From NCBI GenBank assembly GCA_021234155.1, contig JAJEKV010000034.1:7422028-7486027 (forward strand): DNA of 64,000 bases. Direction: 5' to 3'. Made by a program: the position numbers and the translations under genes. A model generated the notes under the pieces. It was not told the origin of the DNA. It was given only the letters and a program-made list of their open reading frames with translations, and did no database searches. Numbering within the stretch: position 1 is the stretch's first letter; each line of letters starts with the position of its first letter. The stretch comes from Isoetes taiwanensis. Taxonomy: Eukaryota; Streptophyta; Lycopodiopsida; Isoetales; Isoetaceae. Positions 39,425 to 50,810 of the stretch are shown here, one piece after another.

Positions 39425-40165
39425 CGCTTTGGCCTCCATAACGTAAACCCTACAATAACCCGGCAAGACACGTTTGCGTTTTGGAGGCCATACCCCTAGC
39501 TAGATTGGACCAGGATCTTGCACAATGTCATGAGGTAGTGGGAGGGCGCTGATGCCGTAAGATCGGAGCCCCAAAACCTTCCGTAAGTAGTTTGACCCAA
39601 AGGTCCTCTCTGAGGGTCCCTCGGCCACGACGGGCAATTCTCCCACCCCGAACTGCGGATCTGACCGCCAACCAACTCAAACATCGACATTACCCCGAGA
39701 CCAAGTTTCGCGGGCGTAAGACCACCCCTCGCCCCTAAGCGCCAAAGTAGCTCACGCCCAACACGCTCAGAGAATTGGCCTTAGCGGAGGGTGCGTAATC
39801 ACCGCCATGTAGAGGGTTCGTGGTTTCTTTTGCTGCAAAAATGACCGTAACTTGGTCTCTAGGGTAATTTCAATCGCTTCGCAGACGACATGGCTAAGTC
39901 AAATCTCCATTCCGAGTCTTTGTATCGCCCGAACGACAAAACACTTGGGTTTCTACACCTGACCGGGACACTTTTATGTTTGATATGTTATCCCGCATAA
40001 TATCTTGAATTTTTTTGAGCCTGCTCGGAGCAAGTTACTTGAATGGAGAATTCAATGGTCGGATAGGGAAACCGGGTTCCGGGAAGGGAGGCACTGGCAT
40101 TTGCCCTCCCAGAGGAGCACCGTAGGAAAGCCCCCGCCTCGGTAACCTTTGTGATGCCACCCTCC
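39425..40165 (-). repeat. Inverted ~800-bp unit (copy 2)
   Basis: Reverse complement of roughly 38470-39160, separated from it by about 265 bp, as in copy 1 at 6505-7255. It runs directly into the minisatellite. Confidence 0.86.
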
Positions 40166-40167
40166 GG

Positions 40168-41947
40168 TCCGCCACCTAGGCTATAACATGCCACCTAGGC
40201 TCCAACATGCCACCGGGCTCCAACATGCCACCTAGGCTCCAACATGCCACCTGGGCTCCAACATGCCACGTGAGCTCCAACATGCCAAGTTGGCTCCAAC
40301 GTGCCACCCACGCCAAGCATGCCAAGGTGGCTCAAATATGCCACCTAGGCTCCAACATGCCAAGGTGGCTTCAACATGCCATGTAGGCTCCAACGTGCCA
40401 ACTAGGCTCCAACATGCCTCATGAGCTCTAGCATGCCACCTAGGCTCCAACGCGCCACCTAGGCTCCAACATGCCACCTTCTTTAAACATGCCAAGGTGG
40501 CTCCAACATGCCACCTAGGCTCAAGCGTGCCAAGGTGGCTCAAACATGCCACCTAGGCTCCAACATGCCACCTACGCTCCAACATGCCACGTGGGCTCCA
40601 ACATGCCACCTAGCATGCCACCTAGGCTCCAACATGCCACCGGGCTCCAACATGCCAAGTGAGCTCCAACATGCCACGTGAGCTCCAACATGCCAAGGTG
40701 GCTCCAACGTGCCACCTAGGCTCAAGCGTGCCAAGGTGGCTCAAATATGCCACCTAGGCTCCAACATGCCACATAGGCTCCAACATGCCAACTAGGCTCC
40801 AACATGCCTCGTGAGCTCTAGCATGCCACCTAGGCTCCAACGTGCCACCTGGCTCCAACATGCCACCTAGGCTCAATCGTGCCAAGTTGGCTCAAACATG
40901 CCACCTAGGCTCCAACATGCCACCTAGGCTCCAACATGCCACCTTAGGCTCCAACATGCCACCTAGCATGCCATCTAGGCTCCAACATGCCTCCAACATG
41001 CCACGTGAGCTCCAACATGCCAAGGTGGCTCCAACGTGCCACCTAGGCCCAAGCGTGCCAAGGTGGCTCAAATATGCCACCTATGCTCCAACATGCCACG
41101 TAGGCTCCAACATGCCACGTAGGCTCCAACATGCCAACTAGGCTCCAACATGCCACCTAGGCCCAAATATGCCAAGGTGGCTCAAACATGCCACGTGGGC
41201 TCCAACATGCCACCTAGGCTCCAACGCGCCAAGGTGGCCCAAACATGCCAATGGGTTCCAAAATGCCACCTAGTTGGCTCAAACATGTCACGCGAGCTCC
41301 AACATGCCACCTAGGCTCCAACATGCCACCTAGGCTCCAACATGACACCTAGGCTCCAACATGCCACCTAGGCTCCAACATGCCACCTAGACTCGCATGC
41401 CAAGGTGGCTCAAACATGCCGCCAAGCAGTTCCAACATGCCACCTAGGCTAAAACATGCCAAGGTGGCTCAAATATGCCACCTAGGTTCCAACATGCTCA
41501 AACATGCCCTGGGCTCCAACATGCCACCTAGGCTAAAACATGCCATGGTGGCTAAAACATGCCACCTAGTCTCCAACATGTCACATAGTCTCAACATGCC
41601 ACCTAGGCTCCAACATGCCACATAGTCTCCAACGTGCCACCTAGGGCTCCAACATGCCACCTAGGCCCAAATATGCCAAGGTGGCTCAAACATGCCACGG
41701 CTCAACATGCCACCTAGGCTCCAACGTGCCAAGGTGGCCCAAACATGCATATGCCACATGGGTTCCAACATGCCAACTAGTTGGGTCAAACATTCCAAGG
41801 TGGCTCAAACATGCCACAAGGGCTCCAACATGCCACCTAGGCTCCAACATGCCACCTAAGATGCCAAGGTGCCTCAAACATGCCACGCTGGCCCAACATG
41901 CCACCTAGGCTCAAGCATGCCACCTAGGCTCCAACATGCCACCTAAG
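40168..41947 (+). repeat. ~20-bp minisatellite array (copy 2)
   Basis: Same consensus and the same order of variant units as 7262-9045, and within a few bases the same length (about 1.78 kb). It is flanked on the right by the diverged unit fragment at 41948-42130. Confidence 0.95.
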
Positions 41948-42130
41948 TCGATGTTCTGAGTCTATTAGAAGAGCCAATTTATGGATTGCGGGAGATGCCC
42001 ATTCGCTGCCGATCATATGGAGAGGACATTTGAGACAAACTACTTTCCAAAAGGTGTTAAGGGTCCGTCTTAAAGGCCAACACCGCCCCCTCTAAGTGAT
42101 GATACTATGCAAGATCCTGTCCAAAACGAC
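41948..42130 (+). repeat. Diverged ~800-bp unit fragment (copy 2)
   Basis: Counterpart of 9046-9240, with GTCGATGTT, GAGGACATTTGAGACAAACT and AAGGTGTTAAGGGTCCGTCT in order. Confidence 0.7.
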
Positions 42131-44275
42131 TAATGATTGTCTACTTCCACACCAGGTCTGTCTCGAGAAAAAAATATGATGCATGCCTGTGAGTTAACTG
42201 GATCATGCAACGACGGTGGCCGTAAACATTCAAAATCTTCAGAGCACACATTCCATAGCACGCACCTATTTTTCTTCACTTTTCGTAAAGACCTACAAAG
42301 ACCTATAAATTCCAGTTGAGGAAAATCGTGGTTTACCAAAATCCGAAATCTTGATTTTCTTGGACGTAACGAGAACCGACAATTTGGCATGCTGGATGGT
42401 TAAATTGCAAAGCTGGACGGACGATTTGCATAGTCTAGCTTTGGCTTGATTACATGTCTAGCTTTGCAATTTAACCGTCACACTTAAGTCTAGCATTGGC
42501 TTGATTACAAAAAATAATAAACCTATATTGTATATTTTCGATGAAAAGCAATAAAGAAAGCATCCTATTTAATCTGGTCGTGATGGGGAGATGAACGGCC
42601 TAGATTGCGATCTAGGCCCTATCATCCTATTGGTTTGCCATTAATCCAGCCGATCAGTGTTTTCTTTCCCGCCTTTACGCAATGGGTGGCTATGGCGATG
42701 GCCTATCTGCTTTTCTTTCCCGCCGCCTAGTTTGCACGGTGCTCCTACTCAATAGGCGGCTATGGTGATGGCGCCTATCTTTTCCCTTTGCTCAAGAAAT
42801 CCGGCAAAGAAAATGGCGGCGATGGCAAGCTTTGATTGTTTACAAAAATAAAGATGAATCCGGACATTTTGCTCTAGATGCCCAAGCGAACATACGATCC
42901 GTCTTCCAACATGTTTTCGTGTTCCATCAAGTAAATCCCAGGCATGCTTGTTTATTCAGAACCAAAGATATCTCCTGTAGATGATATGCACAGCCATATT
43001 TATGCCAGGATGGGATTTGAAATAACAACATTTAGGCGCCTCAGGGCAGATCTTCCAACTGCATCTGGCACTGCATTTAGACTATGCATCCGGTCTGTTC
43101 ATGTCCATCTTTTCCATTTGCTTAGCAAATCCGGCAAATGTCCTTTGACAATCAAGATGTCGATTCGCTTGTTTGTGGCGCTCTTAGGTTTCTGCAAAAC
43201 CTAGCTCTGGAAATAATGCATGTATCTGGTAAGAAAGGCAAACGCCATACTGCTGCTATTCACTTCATGAAGTCGCCTCCAAATAGTATGGCTCGACGAG
43301 TTTCTTTCGATATTTAGATCCAGCCTAAAATGGCTCTGCGCCGAAGTTTTATTATGCCGCTTAATCTTCATTGGGGCGCCGCGAACAGAGGATCATGTTG
43401 CTAAACCGCATATACGATTGTAAGAAAGTAAGGAAGTTTTTGTCCGCTTGATTCTCATTTGTTTACATATGATCGTGTGATTTGGTGCCTCTTATGTCCA
43501 ATGCGAAGCTCCTCCGGATTTTATTTTACTTGAAAAATGCCGGGCGGATTGGCTATGGTGGATATCCTTTATGGCGTAAATGCCACCGATCCGCATGCCT
43601 TTGAAACTTCGGATATGGAATGCTAAGGTGCTCATTTTGCATTTCCCCGGCTAGACGGGCTATTTCTAGGCGAGCCCGCTTGATTCGCGGCAACCTTGCC
43701 TGCTGGCAGACTCCCATGGTCGCAACCTTAGCTTCGCAGAGCTATTATTCTCGTGTAATACTATTTTTTTTTTCTTGTTCTTTATTTCACTTTTTTTTTG
43801 TCTTGCATGCCACTGTCCTTTTCATTTTTGAAGCCAAAATTTTCTTGGAGAACTAAGATTCCACAATGAACAGGGCATTCGGGTATGGCTTGCATATATT
43901 TGGATAGCACAACATATTTTAGTGGAGGGAATAGCTCCAGATCGAGCATTCAAGGAAGCTGACCAGCACAAAGTAATCGGGTCAATACCCTGGCTAATTG
44001 AAACAGTTGCAATCAAATTGATGTTAAAGTGATGTTCCACTTGATTTAATGTTTTTAAAACTTTTGAAATCAATTTAAGTTGATGTTTTGAACCTTAAGG
44101 GAAACCTTGGTTCCCCTGAAAATAATCTTCTGAAATGTTTTGAACTTTAAATGTTTTTGCCTAAGTTAAACCAGTGAAACGGAGTCAAAATTTGGATTGC
44201 AACTTACAATGCCTTTTATGGACTTGTTTGGGTTCGATTCCCAAAAGAATTCAATGATATTGAAGTTATATGAGA
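42131..44275. other. Non-coding stretch (copy 2)
   Basis: Counterpart of 9241-11399. The frame 42944-43204 (86 codons, including HIYARMGFEITTFRRLRADL) has ordinary protein-like composition but no family I recognise. It is not preserved in copy 1, so I do not call it a gene. Confidence 0.4.
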
Positions 44276-44279
44276 AACA

Positions 44280-45000
44280 AAAATATTTAATATATTGATT
44301 TTCAAAATGTGGTTATTTTTTTTAACCACTATTGTTTTTAATTAATTTAAAAAAAAACTATGTATTGTTAGTAAATTGAAAAAAAGGCCATAGGTAGTTT
44401 TATTGATTTTTTTGCAAAATAACACTTGAAACAACGTGTCTTTTGTTGATAAAAACAACACTTCTCAACGTCGCTTTTTATTTTCTACGTGTTCTTTTTT
44501 TTTTTACACTTTCATTTATAGCATTGTAATTTAATTCTTCACGTGTTGTAATTTAGTTTTTCATGTGGATTTCTTGAAAAATTATGTATGTTTTTAAGGG
44601 AAAATAATGTCAACTTAAAAAACTACAAGTAGAGAAAAAAAAAACAACACGCATAGAAAAGGAAAAAACAACTGTCTGTTTTAGTTTTCCACATGTAAGA
44701 ATATTCAAATCTAGATGTGTTATTTAGAAGACAAACAACGATTGGCTCCTCCAAAAACAATAGTCAAGAAAAAACCACACGTTGACAAAAATCTGCTAAA
44801 AAACAACAAAAAAAAAAAGGACACGTTGACCAAAAAATAAAAAGGTGCCAAAAAACCACCGTGGGAAATTTTGCCAAAAAACCACTGTCTCTTTGTGCAA
44901 ATCCGGATAAACGGGCCACGTGGACTTTTGGGGCCATTTTGCTGTTGTTTTTGGCATAAAACAACACTTCCGTACAACTAAAAAACAACTGTGGACCAAA
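44280..45000. repeat. AT-rich GTTGTTTTT block (copy 2)
   Basis: Counterpart of 11400-12120, with the same poly(A)/poly(T) tracts of slightly different lengths. Confidence 0.5.
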
Positions 45001-45908
45001 AATTGGGGTCAGTGTGTGTGGAAGATGAATGCCACATCCTTCAGAGTTGCCTATTTGACACGCCACTGTACTCCATGAAAAGCGCAGATCCATTGCCTCT
45101 ATCCGCACAGGTGCACACCATCTCCGAATTGAAACAGGAAGATGGGTTGGGGAGCTGCGTCAGGAGAGGCTTTGTCAACGCTGCCAGGTTGGAGCTGTGG
45201 AACACGAATGCCACATCCTTCAGAGTTGCCTATTTGGACACGCTACGCTGAGCTGGTTCATCCTGGCCAGGCCCTACATGAGATGCTGAGTAGGAGCTCG
45301 GTACGGATGTTAGGCTCATACATTCAAGAGATCATGGATCGCCGAGATCAGCTTGGTCCTCAGGCCCCTCATCTGATGCATGTACATATTTCTGTCTATA
45401 TTTGTATTTGTTTTTGTATCTGTATAGTTTGACACCAAGCCTATTCCTGTCACGATTTTTCCCCCAAACAACCCTTTAGGGCGGGGAGGGAGTTTTTTAA
45501 CGCAGGCAGTAATACGCTTGCTGCGCCTCTTTGTTGGGTCCCATAGGCCAATTGGTGTAACGGACCCATGGGAGACCGCTCGAGTAGATCTTGGTGTTGC
45601 GTTCCCAAACACCGACATAAATGGGTAGAAGCGACTACTCATAAACGTTTAGACGGTTTTGCCCAGTTGGTTAAGGGCATGTGATGCCCGAGGACGAGCA
45701 TAGTTCTAGTGGGAGAGATTGTAACGGACCCATGGGAGACTGCTCGAGTAGATCTTGGTGTTGCGTTCACGAGACACCGGCATAAATGGGTAGGAACAAC
45801 TACTCATAAATGTCTAGACGGTTTTGCCCAGTTGGCTAAGGGCATGTCGGTTAGGAACGTTACAATTGGTCTCCGTGGATGATAAAAATTCTATTCTATT
45901 CTATTCTC
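45001..45908 (+). mobile_element. 5'-truncated LINE 3' end with (TTCTA)n tail (copy 2)
   Basis: Counterpart of 12121-13037 and better preserved. The reading RTGAHHLRIETGRWVGEL, RQERLCQRCQVGAVEH and ECHILQSCLFGHATL is nearly continuous, giving a CX2C...HX4C knuckle. The conserved tail LHEMLSRSSVRMLGSYIQEI ends at a stop near 45430. As in copy 1 an extra knuckle half (VEDECHILQSC) lies upstream at 45019-45055. The 3' region holds two ~150-bp imperfect repeats and the TTCTATTCTATTC tail. Confidence 0.8.
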
Positions 45909-46198
45909 TCAGTCTATCAAACAATTGCTTCTACCTTCTAGACGCAAATTCTCGTACTCTGAAACCTCAAGAAAGGAATATGCTCAATCGAAAGTGATCA
46001 CAATTTTTTCGCTCAATAATTAGTGTATAGAATCTAGTTATAACATCTAAAATGCAGCTGTGGTTCATCGGCATTCCTTGTGATAACATGTTTCCTACGA
46101 TGTATACACAGTGCGAGTATTACACGTCATGGGAAACTCGTCATTACAAGGATGGTGCTTGGTACTCTTTACTTTTGTAATAATAAAATACAAAATAA

Positions 46199-46332
<134 letters not shown>

Positions 46333-46339
46333 GGTTTTT

Positions 46340-46735
46340 GTTCTGCTTAATCATGGCCGCGTTGTTTGTCAATGCATGTCTTTCAAAAATAAAATAAGAA
46401 AAGGTTGTCATGTCTTGTAATTACATGTTTCCCACATTGTATGCTACAAAGTCAGTATCATACATCATGAGAAACAAGTATTTACAAGATAGGTGCATGC
46501 ATATATCTATCAAGTGAGACACATCACCTTCAAACATTATGCTCTGCTCTGCTGAATCACGGCCACATTGTTTTGCCAGCGCCTATGGTTCAAAACAAAA
46601 TAAGAAAAGGTGTTTATGTCGTGTTTTCTAATGTATGCTACAAAGTCTATATCCTACATTTGGGAAGCATATATTTACAAGGTAGACGCATGCCTCTTTA
46701 GTAAAACACATCACGAGCAAGCAATATGTAGCATA
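46340..46735 (+). repeat. ~200-bp repeat family, two tandem units (copy 2)
   Basis: Counterpart of 13470-13840. A degenerate unit at 46065-46170 lies upstream of the microsatellite (ACATGTTTCCTACGATGTAT, CATGGGAAACTCGTCATTAC), so the microsatellite interrupts a third unit. Confidence 0.8.
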
Positions 46736-47024
46736 ATAACAGGGGGTTTCCCTTGTATTTTTGTACCTTTTTCCCTATGGTTTTCATATGATTGTTTGTC
46801 GTATTTTATGGGACATACTAATGCGTATATCTAGAGTGCGCATATGCTCTAATAAATTTTCATCACATTTTTCAATGGTTAACCCCTTGAACATGCAATA
46901 TTTTCATATTTTAGGGTTCTCTACTTCAATATTCCTAGTTTCTTTTACATGCAAGTATCGAGGACCATGAGGTTAGGGTTTTCTGTTGCTATCAGCGAGG
47001 AAGCGGCCGCATCCAGAAGCAGCA

Positions 47025-47360
47025 GTTCTTCTTCATTCGGCTTCTATAGTCTGGCGAATCCTTCAATGCTCTAATTTTTGGTCCATGTGCTTACTGAGTT
47101 TGATGAAGGAAAACGGAGTTGCAGAAGACGTCTAGAAGGACAAAATCAAAGGAGGAGGAGGCTCTCTAATGTTTCAGGGTTCTGGAGTCTGGCGATATAA
47201 CAGGGATGGTGTAACCGAGATAGTTTCTTCTTCATTCGGCTTCCATAGTCTGGCGAATCCTTCAATGCTCTAATTTTGGTCCATGTGCTTAATGAGTTTG
47301 ATGAAGGAAAACGGAGTTGCAGAAGACGTCTAGAAGGACACAATCAAAGGAGGAGGAAGC
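47025..47360 (+). repeat. ~195-bp direct repeats upstream of the PPR frame
   Basis: The first unit (47025-47223) and second unit (47224-47360) share TTCTTCTTCATTCGGCTTC, ATAGTCTGGCGAATCC, TTCAATGCTCTAATTTT, GGTCCATGTGCTTA and AACGGAGTTGCAGAAGACG in order. The second unit ends where the PPR fragment's upstream sequence begins. Confidence 0.85.
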
Positions 47361-47426
47361 CTCCCCAAAAAGCATTCCCTGGTGTTGGAAGTTGTTCCTT
47401 ATTTTCAGGTTAGTATAATCTAGATT

Positions 47427-48122
47427 GTGTTTCTTTCAGTTTGCTTAATCCAAGTTAACAAACCAGATATGAGCTTCTTGGTAACAGAAGACCAGAGAGG
47501 AGCTCATGTTTCCATAATAGGTGGTTATGCCCAACGTGGAAATAGCACTGAAACTGTGTATATGTTCTTACAAATGAAAGAGCAGGGCTTCCTGCCAAAT
47601 GATATCACATTTCTTGCTGTTTTTAGTGCATGTTCCAAGGATAGAGCTTTATTAAAAGGCAGGCAAATTCATGCCGAGCTCTTAAAGACTGGATCAAGGA
47701 TGGATATCTTTTTGGGAAATTGTATTGTTGCCATGTATGCCAAATGTTGTTGTATTAGTGACACTTTCCAAATATTCAAGGGGATGCCCATTCATGATGT
47801 TGTTTCTTGGAATGCATTAATATCTGGATATGCAGAATATGGAGATGCAAGGGGAGCATTCAATCTCTTTACGTCAATGCTTTCAGGTTATGCAGAGCAT
47901 GGCTATGCTAATGAGGCTCTGAATGTCCTGAAGGGAATGCTTCAAGATGGCTTTAGACCTGATAATGTGACCTTTGTTTCTATTCTGGGTTCATGTAGCA
48001 ATGGTGGACTAACAGATGATGGTCTATATTACTTTGTATCCATCTCTCAAGTTTTTGAGATTAAACCTGTGGCCGATCATTATTCATCCCAGCTCACAGA
48101 GGAAATTCACCGTCTATGTTAG
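47427..48122 (+). CDS. PPR-repeat protein fragment (PLS type), open frame
   Basis: Open for 231 codons from a GTG; the first ATG is at 47469 (217 codons). The translation carries typical plant PPR units: VSIIGGYAQRGNSTETVYMF then PNDITFLAVFSACS, GRQIHAELLKTGSRMDIFLG then NCIVAMYAKC, DVVSWNALISGYAEYGDARG, and FRPDNVTFVSILGSCSNGGL then DDGLYYF. Family knowledge: PLS-class PPR proteins bind organellar RNA, often for editing. Oddities: the repeat after residue ~150 is shortened (NLFTSML runs straight into SGYAEHG), no start of a full gene or organelle-targeting peptide is seen, and the frame stops at 48122 before any E or DYW domain. A possible splice acceptor (TTTCTTTCAG) lies at the 5' end. It is more likely a captured exon or gene fragment than an intact gene. 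It lies between direct repeats at 47.0-47.36 and 48.5-48.6 kb. Confidence 0.62.
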   Translation: MFLSVCLIQVNKPDMSFLVTEDQRGAHVSIIGGYAQRGNSTETVYMFLQMKEQGFLPNDITFLAVFSACSKDRALLKGRQIHAELLKTGSRMDIFLGNCIVAMYAKCCCISDTFQIFKGMPIHDVVSWNALISGYAEYGDARGAFNLFTSMLSGYAEHGYANEALNVLKGMLQDGFRPDNVTFVSILGSCSNGGLTDDGLYYFVSISQVFEIKPVADHYSSQLTEEIHRLC

Positions 48123-48930
48123 AGGACCTGGCTAACACTATCCGTTACGCAAATGAGAATTGGTGAAGATATTACAGATTCTCTGATCAATCCTGCTTAA
48201 GCTCTGCCACTCAAACTCCAGGGAAAGAAAGGCAGCCGTTACATAGGGCACCACTATCTGATCAAGCAGTTCATAGGTTGCAAATGCTTTTACAGGCCAA
48301 AAGAGATCCGGACCTCTTTTACGCTAGTGTGGCGAATCAAGGTGTTCATCAATTTCTAAAGGGTTCATCAATTGGGCAAGGACTGGCACTGTCATCATAG
48401 TCGTCAGAAACAGGTGTTCTTGTGGGCCTATCGGGAATGCAGATTCCATTATAAACAAATATTATGCTAGATATTCACGGCCATAGCTACAAAGGATGTT
48501 ATCAGGAGTCTGGCGATACACCAGGGATGGTGTAGCCGAGATAGTTTCTTCTTTATTCGGCATACAACAGGGATGGTGTAGCCGAGATAGTTTCTTCTTC
48601 ATTCAGCTTCCATAGTCTGGCAGACTGTTTGATAGGCAAATCAACCAAGATTTGTATCGTATCTTAAACCACTATCCACTTTAAGTGCTCCAAAACTATT
48701 ATAATACCTTTGCTATTTTCAATAACTCAATAAATTTCTAAATAAAATGCTTTTATAGCATATATAATTATATTACATTATGCTTTAATATTATAGTTAC
48801 TCATGTTTCATTTTACTATATTCCCTTTTTTTCCTTAATGCTGCATATTACATAACGCATATTGCTACATGTTTTAAATGTCTTTTATATTCTCACGTCT
48901 GTTTTTTTTTTATGGCCCGAAGGGCCAAAA
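48123..48930. other. Non-coding region after the PPR fragment
   Basis: Directly after the PPR stop the sequence has no continuing frame. GGGATGGTGTAGCCGAGATAG and TTTCTTCTTCATTCAGCTTC occur here (48505-48622) as a second set of the repeats found upstream of the PPR fragment. The rest is AT-rich. Confidence 0.6.
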
Positions 48931-49411
48931 TTTTTTTTTTAGTATAATATCCAACACATAACTACCATTGACATTAATAAATATAACCATTGGTTCTAAC
49001 ACATTTAAATTAAAATCCCCCTTAAACCCCCTTTGGTTTGGGTGCATATTCACACGGGGGGTGACGTAGGGCAGCGAGAGCCCTCATAATTGTATTTTGA
49101 ACGTACGAAATCAACACCATATAGTATTCCGGTTGAAATCTTATAGTATTTTGCGAATCTTATTATACGGTATAGCAAATCTTATACTTGCATACCCCAC
49201 AAACGAGGAACTTTACGTACGGTGTAGATTAAAGAATAAGGGGTGAATATGCCCATCCAACAGCTCTCGTTGCCCGGAGTCACCCCCCGTGTGAATATGC
49301 ACCCAAACCAAAGGGGGTTTAAGGGGGATTTTAATTTAAATGTGTTAGATCCAATGGTTATATTTATTAATTTCAATGGTAGTTATGTGTTGGATATTAT
49401 ACTAAAAAAAA
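48931..49411. mobile_element. MITE-like element with ~135-bp terminal inverted repeats
   Basis: The left arm runs from the T-run/AGTATAATATCC at about 48931 to GGGGGGTGAC at 49069. The right arm is its near-exact reverse complement, from GTCACCCCCC at about 49280 to GGATATTATACTAAAAAAA at 49411. The arms include CCATTGGxTCTAACACATTT and CCCTTTGGTTTGGGTGCAT. The ~210-bp core has no coding potential. Long matching arms and a non-coding core fit a non-autonomous foldback or MITE element; no superfamily or target duplication is assigned. Confidence 0.85.
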
Positions 49412-49429
49412 TGGTTATACTCTACTTTG

Positions 49430-49650
49430 CTAAATTGTGGCTGTGTTGTTTGCCAACATCTGTGGTTCAAACTAAAATAAGAGAACATGTCCATGCCATG
49501 TCTTGCAGTTATGTGTTTTTCCACATGCTACGAAGTTAGTATCATACATTATGGGAAACACATATTTATAGGTGCATGCATATACCTCTCTAGTAGAATA
49601 CATCACCTTCAAATATTATGCTCTACTCTGTTGAATTGCGGCTGTATTTA
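49430..49650 (+). repeat. ~200-bp repeat family unit beyond the MITE
   Basis: Shares TTGTGGCTGTGTTGTTTGCC, CATGTCTTGCAGTTATGTGT, GCTACGAAGTTAGTATCATA, GGTGCATGCATATACCTCT and CACCTTCAAATATTATGCTC with the units at 46340-46735. Repeat units thus bracket the PPR-MITE block. Confidence 0.75.
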
Positions 49651-50039
49651 GCTACATATATTATTTAAAAATAGTTGCTTAGTTAGACATTAATCTTTGC
49701 TATTAAATGACTGGTGAAGGCCATCAAAATTGCCAGAATGTTGCCATCGAGCTGATCATTGATTTTGTTGCTCGGTACAAAGGGAGGGTCTCAAATGAAT
49801 GATTCTCCATAGTAGAAGTGTAGCTGAAGAAAAAGTGTACAACTTCAATATGCACTACAATATGCCCTTTCTAGTCAAAGTTTTAATCGTCTCGTTGGAA
49901 GTTATCCTCATACTAGGGATACCGTTGCCCTATATGGAACTAGAGATGAACACTGTGTGAAGCTCGAGGCTCTTTCAGCATATGGCCGGCGGAGATATAT
50001 ATAAAGATTGCTTAGACTCATCTGAGTTTTTGACTTCTC

Positions 50040-50420
50040 AAGTACAGATCAAGCACCTTCGCTAGGAGGATGCACTCAATACTTTCTCATAGGATAATGG
50101 AGTGCGTGACAATTCGGCCAAGACCAAGGTGCTTTGTATATCATCTTTGCGACAAAAAAGGCATCCTTGCTTCATTTATCAAGGTCATAATGTGGCAGTA
50201 GTATATACGTATAAGTACCTGGGAATGGAGTTCACTACTACCATGTTCTGGGATGCTTCTATTCGACAATGGGTGACGACAAGCTGGATTGCTTTATATG
50301 CAATGAAAAATAACTATTACAGAGCAGAGCTACATAACTAGTTTCACTAGTTAGACCTGTTCAGGTGTTAGTGAGCCAATTCTTTTATATGGAGTGAAAG
50401 TATGGGCTCGAATATATCAC
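50040..50420 (+). mobile_element. LINE reverse transcriptase fragment
   Basis: The frame 50102-50341 (after an in-frame stop) gives RDNSAKTKVLCISSLRQ, VAVVYTYKYLGMEFTTT and ALYAMKNNYYRAEL, followed with a frame change by EPILLYGVKVW near 50374. This order (S/AKTKxM, YKYLGxxF, AxxAMxxxxxxAEL, PxLLYGxxxW) is the thumb and connection region of LINE reverse transcriptases. No catalytic part survives upstream, and DNA to the left is too decayed to follow. It relates to the family of the LINE at 17.9-20.7 kb. Confidence 0.78.
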
Positions 50421-50437
50421 TTGCCACTTGGGATGAC

Positions 50438-50460
50438 TTTTTTTTTTTTTTTTTTTTTTT
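50438..50460 (+). repeat. 23-bp T homopolymer
   Basis: Uninterrupted T run followed by a G-rich stretch. Homopolymer length is unreliable in long-read assemblies. Confidence 0.9.
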
Positions 50461-50663
50461 GGGGAGGGGGGGTGCATGGGAGGGGTATTTATGGACGGTA
50501 ATAGGTTTGTTGTGTTCTCCGTTTAGATCCCATAGCCATTTTTTATCTCAGTGGATGGAAAAAACCAATTCTTTTCTATTTAAGTGGTGGGATTAAAGAC
50601 AATGATTCTAGAACAATGTATTCTCACCCAAATTGCAACTTATATTGCAGTGGATATATTTAA

Positions 50664-50810
50664 AGGACATGTTTGCAAGCATGTGGTTATTTGTGCATAG
50701 AGCATGAATAGCGTTAGGACATGTTTGCAAGCATGTGGTAATTTGTGCATAGAGCATCAATAGCGTTAGGACATGTTTGCAAGCATGTAGTAATTTGTGC
50801 ATAGGCGTTA
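50664..50810 (+). repeat. 52-bp tandem repeat, nearly three units
   Basis: Units start at 50664, 50716 and 50768 with AGGACATGTTTGCAAGCATG and contain TTTGTGCATAGAGCAT(G/C)AATAGCGTT. The third is truncated at GTGCATAGG. The reverse strand is also open across it, which produces a spurious short frame. Confidence 0.92.

Noticed and set aside
48123-48500. E or DYW domain following the PPR repeats
   Set aside because: I read all three plus-strand frames after the stop and saw neither the E motifs nor the HxE/CxxC deaminase signature.
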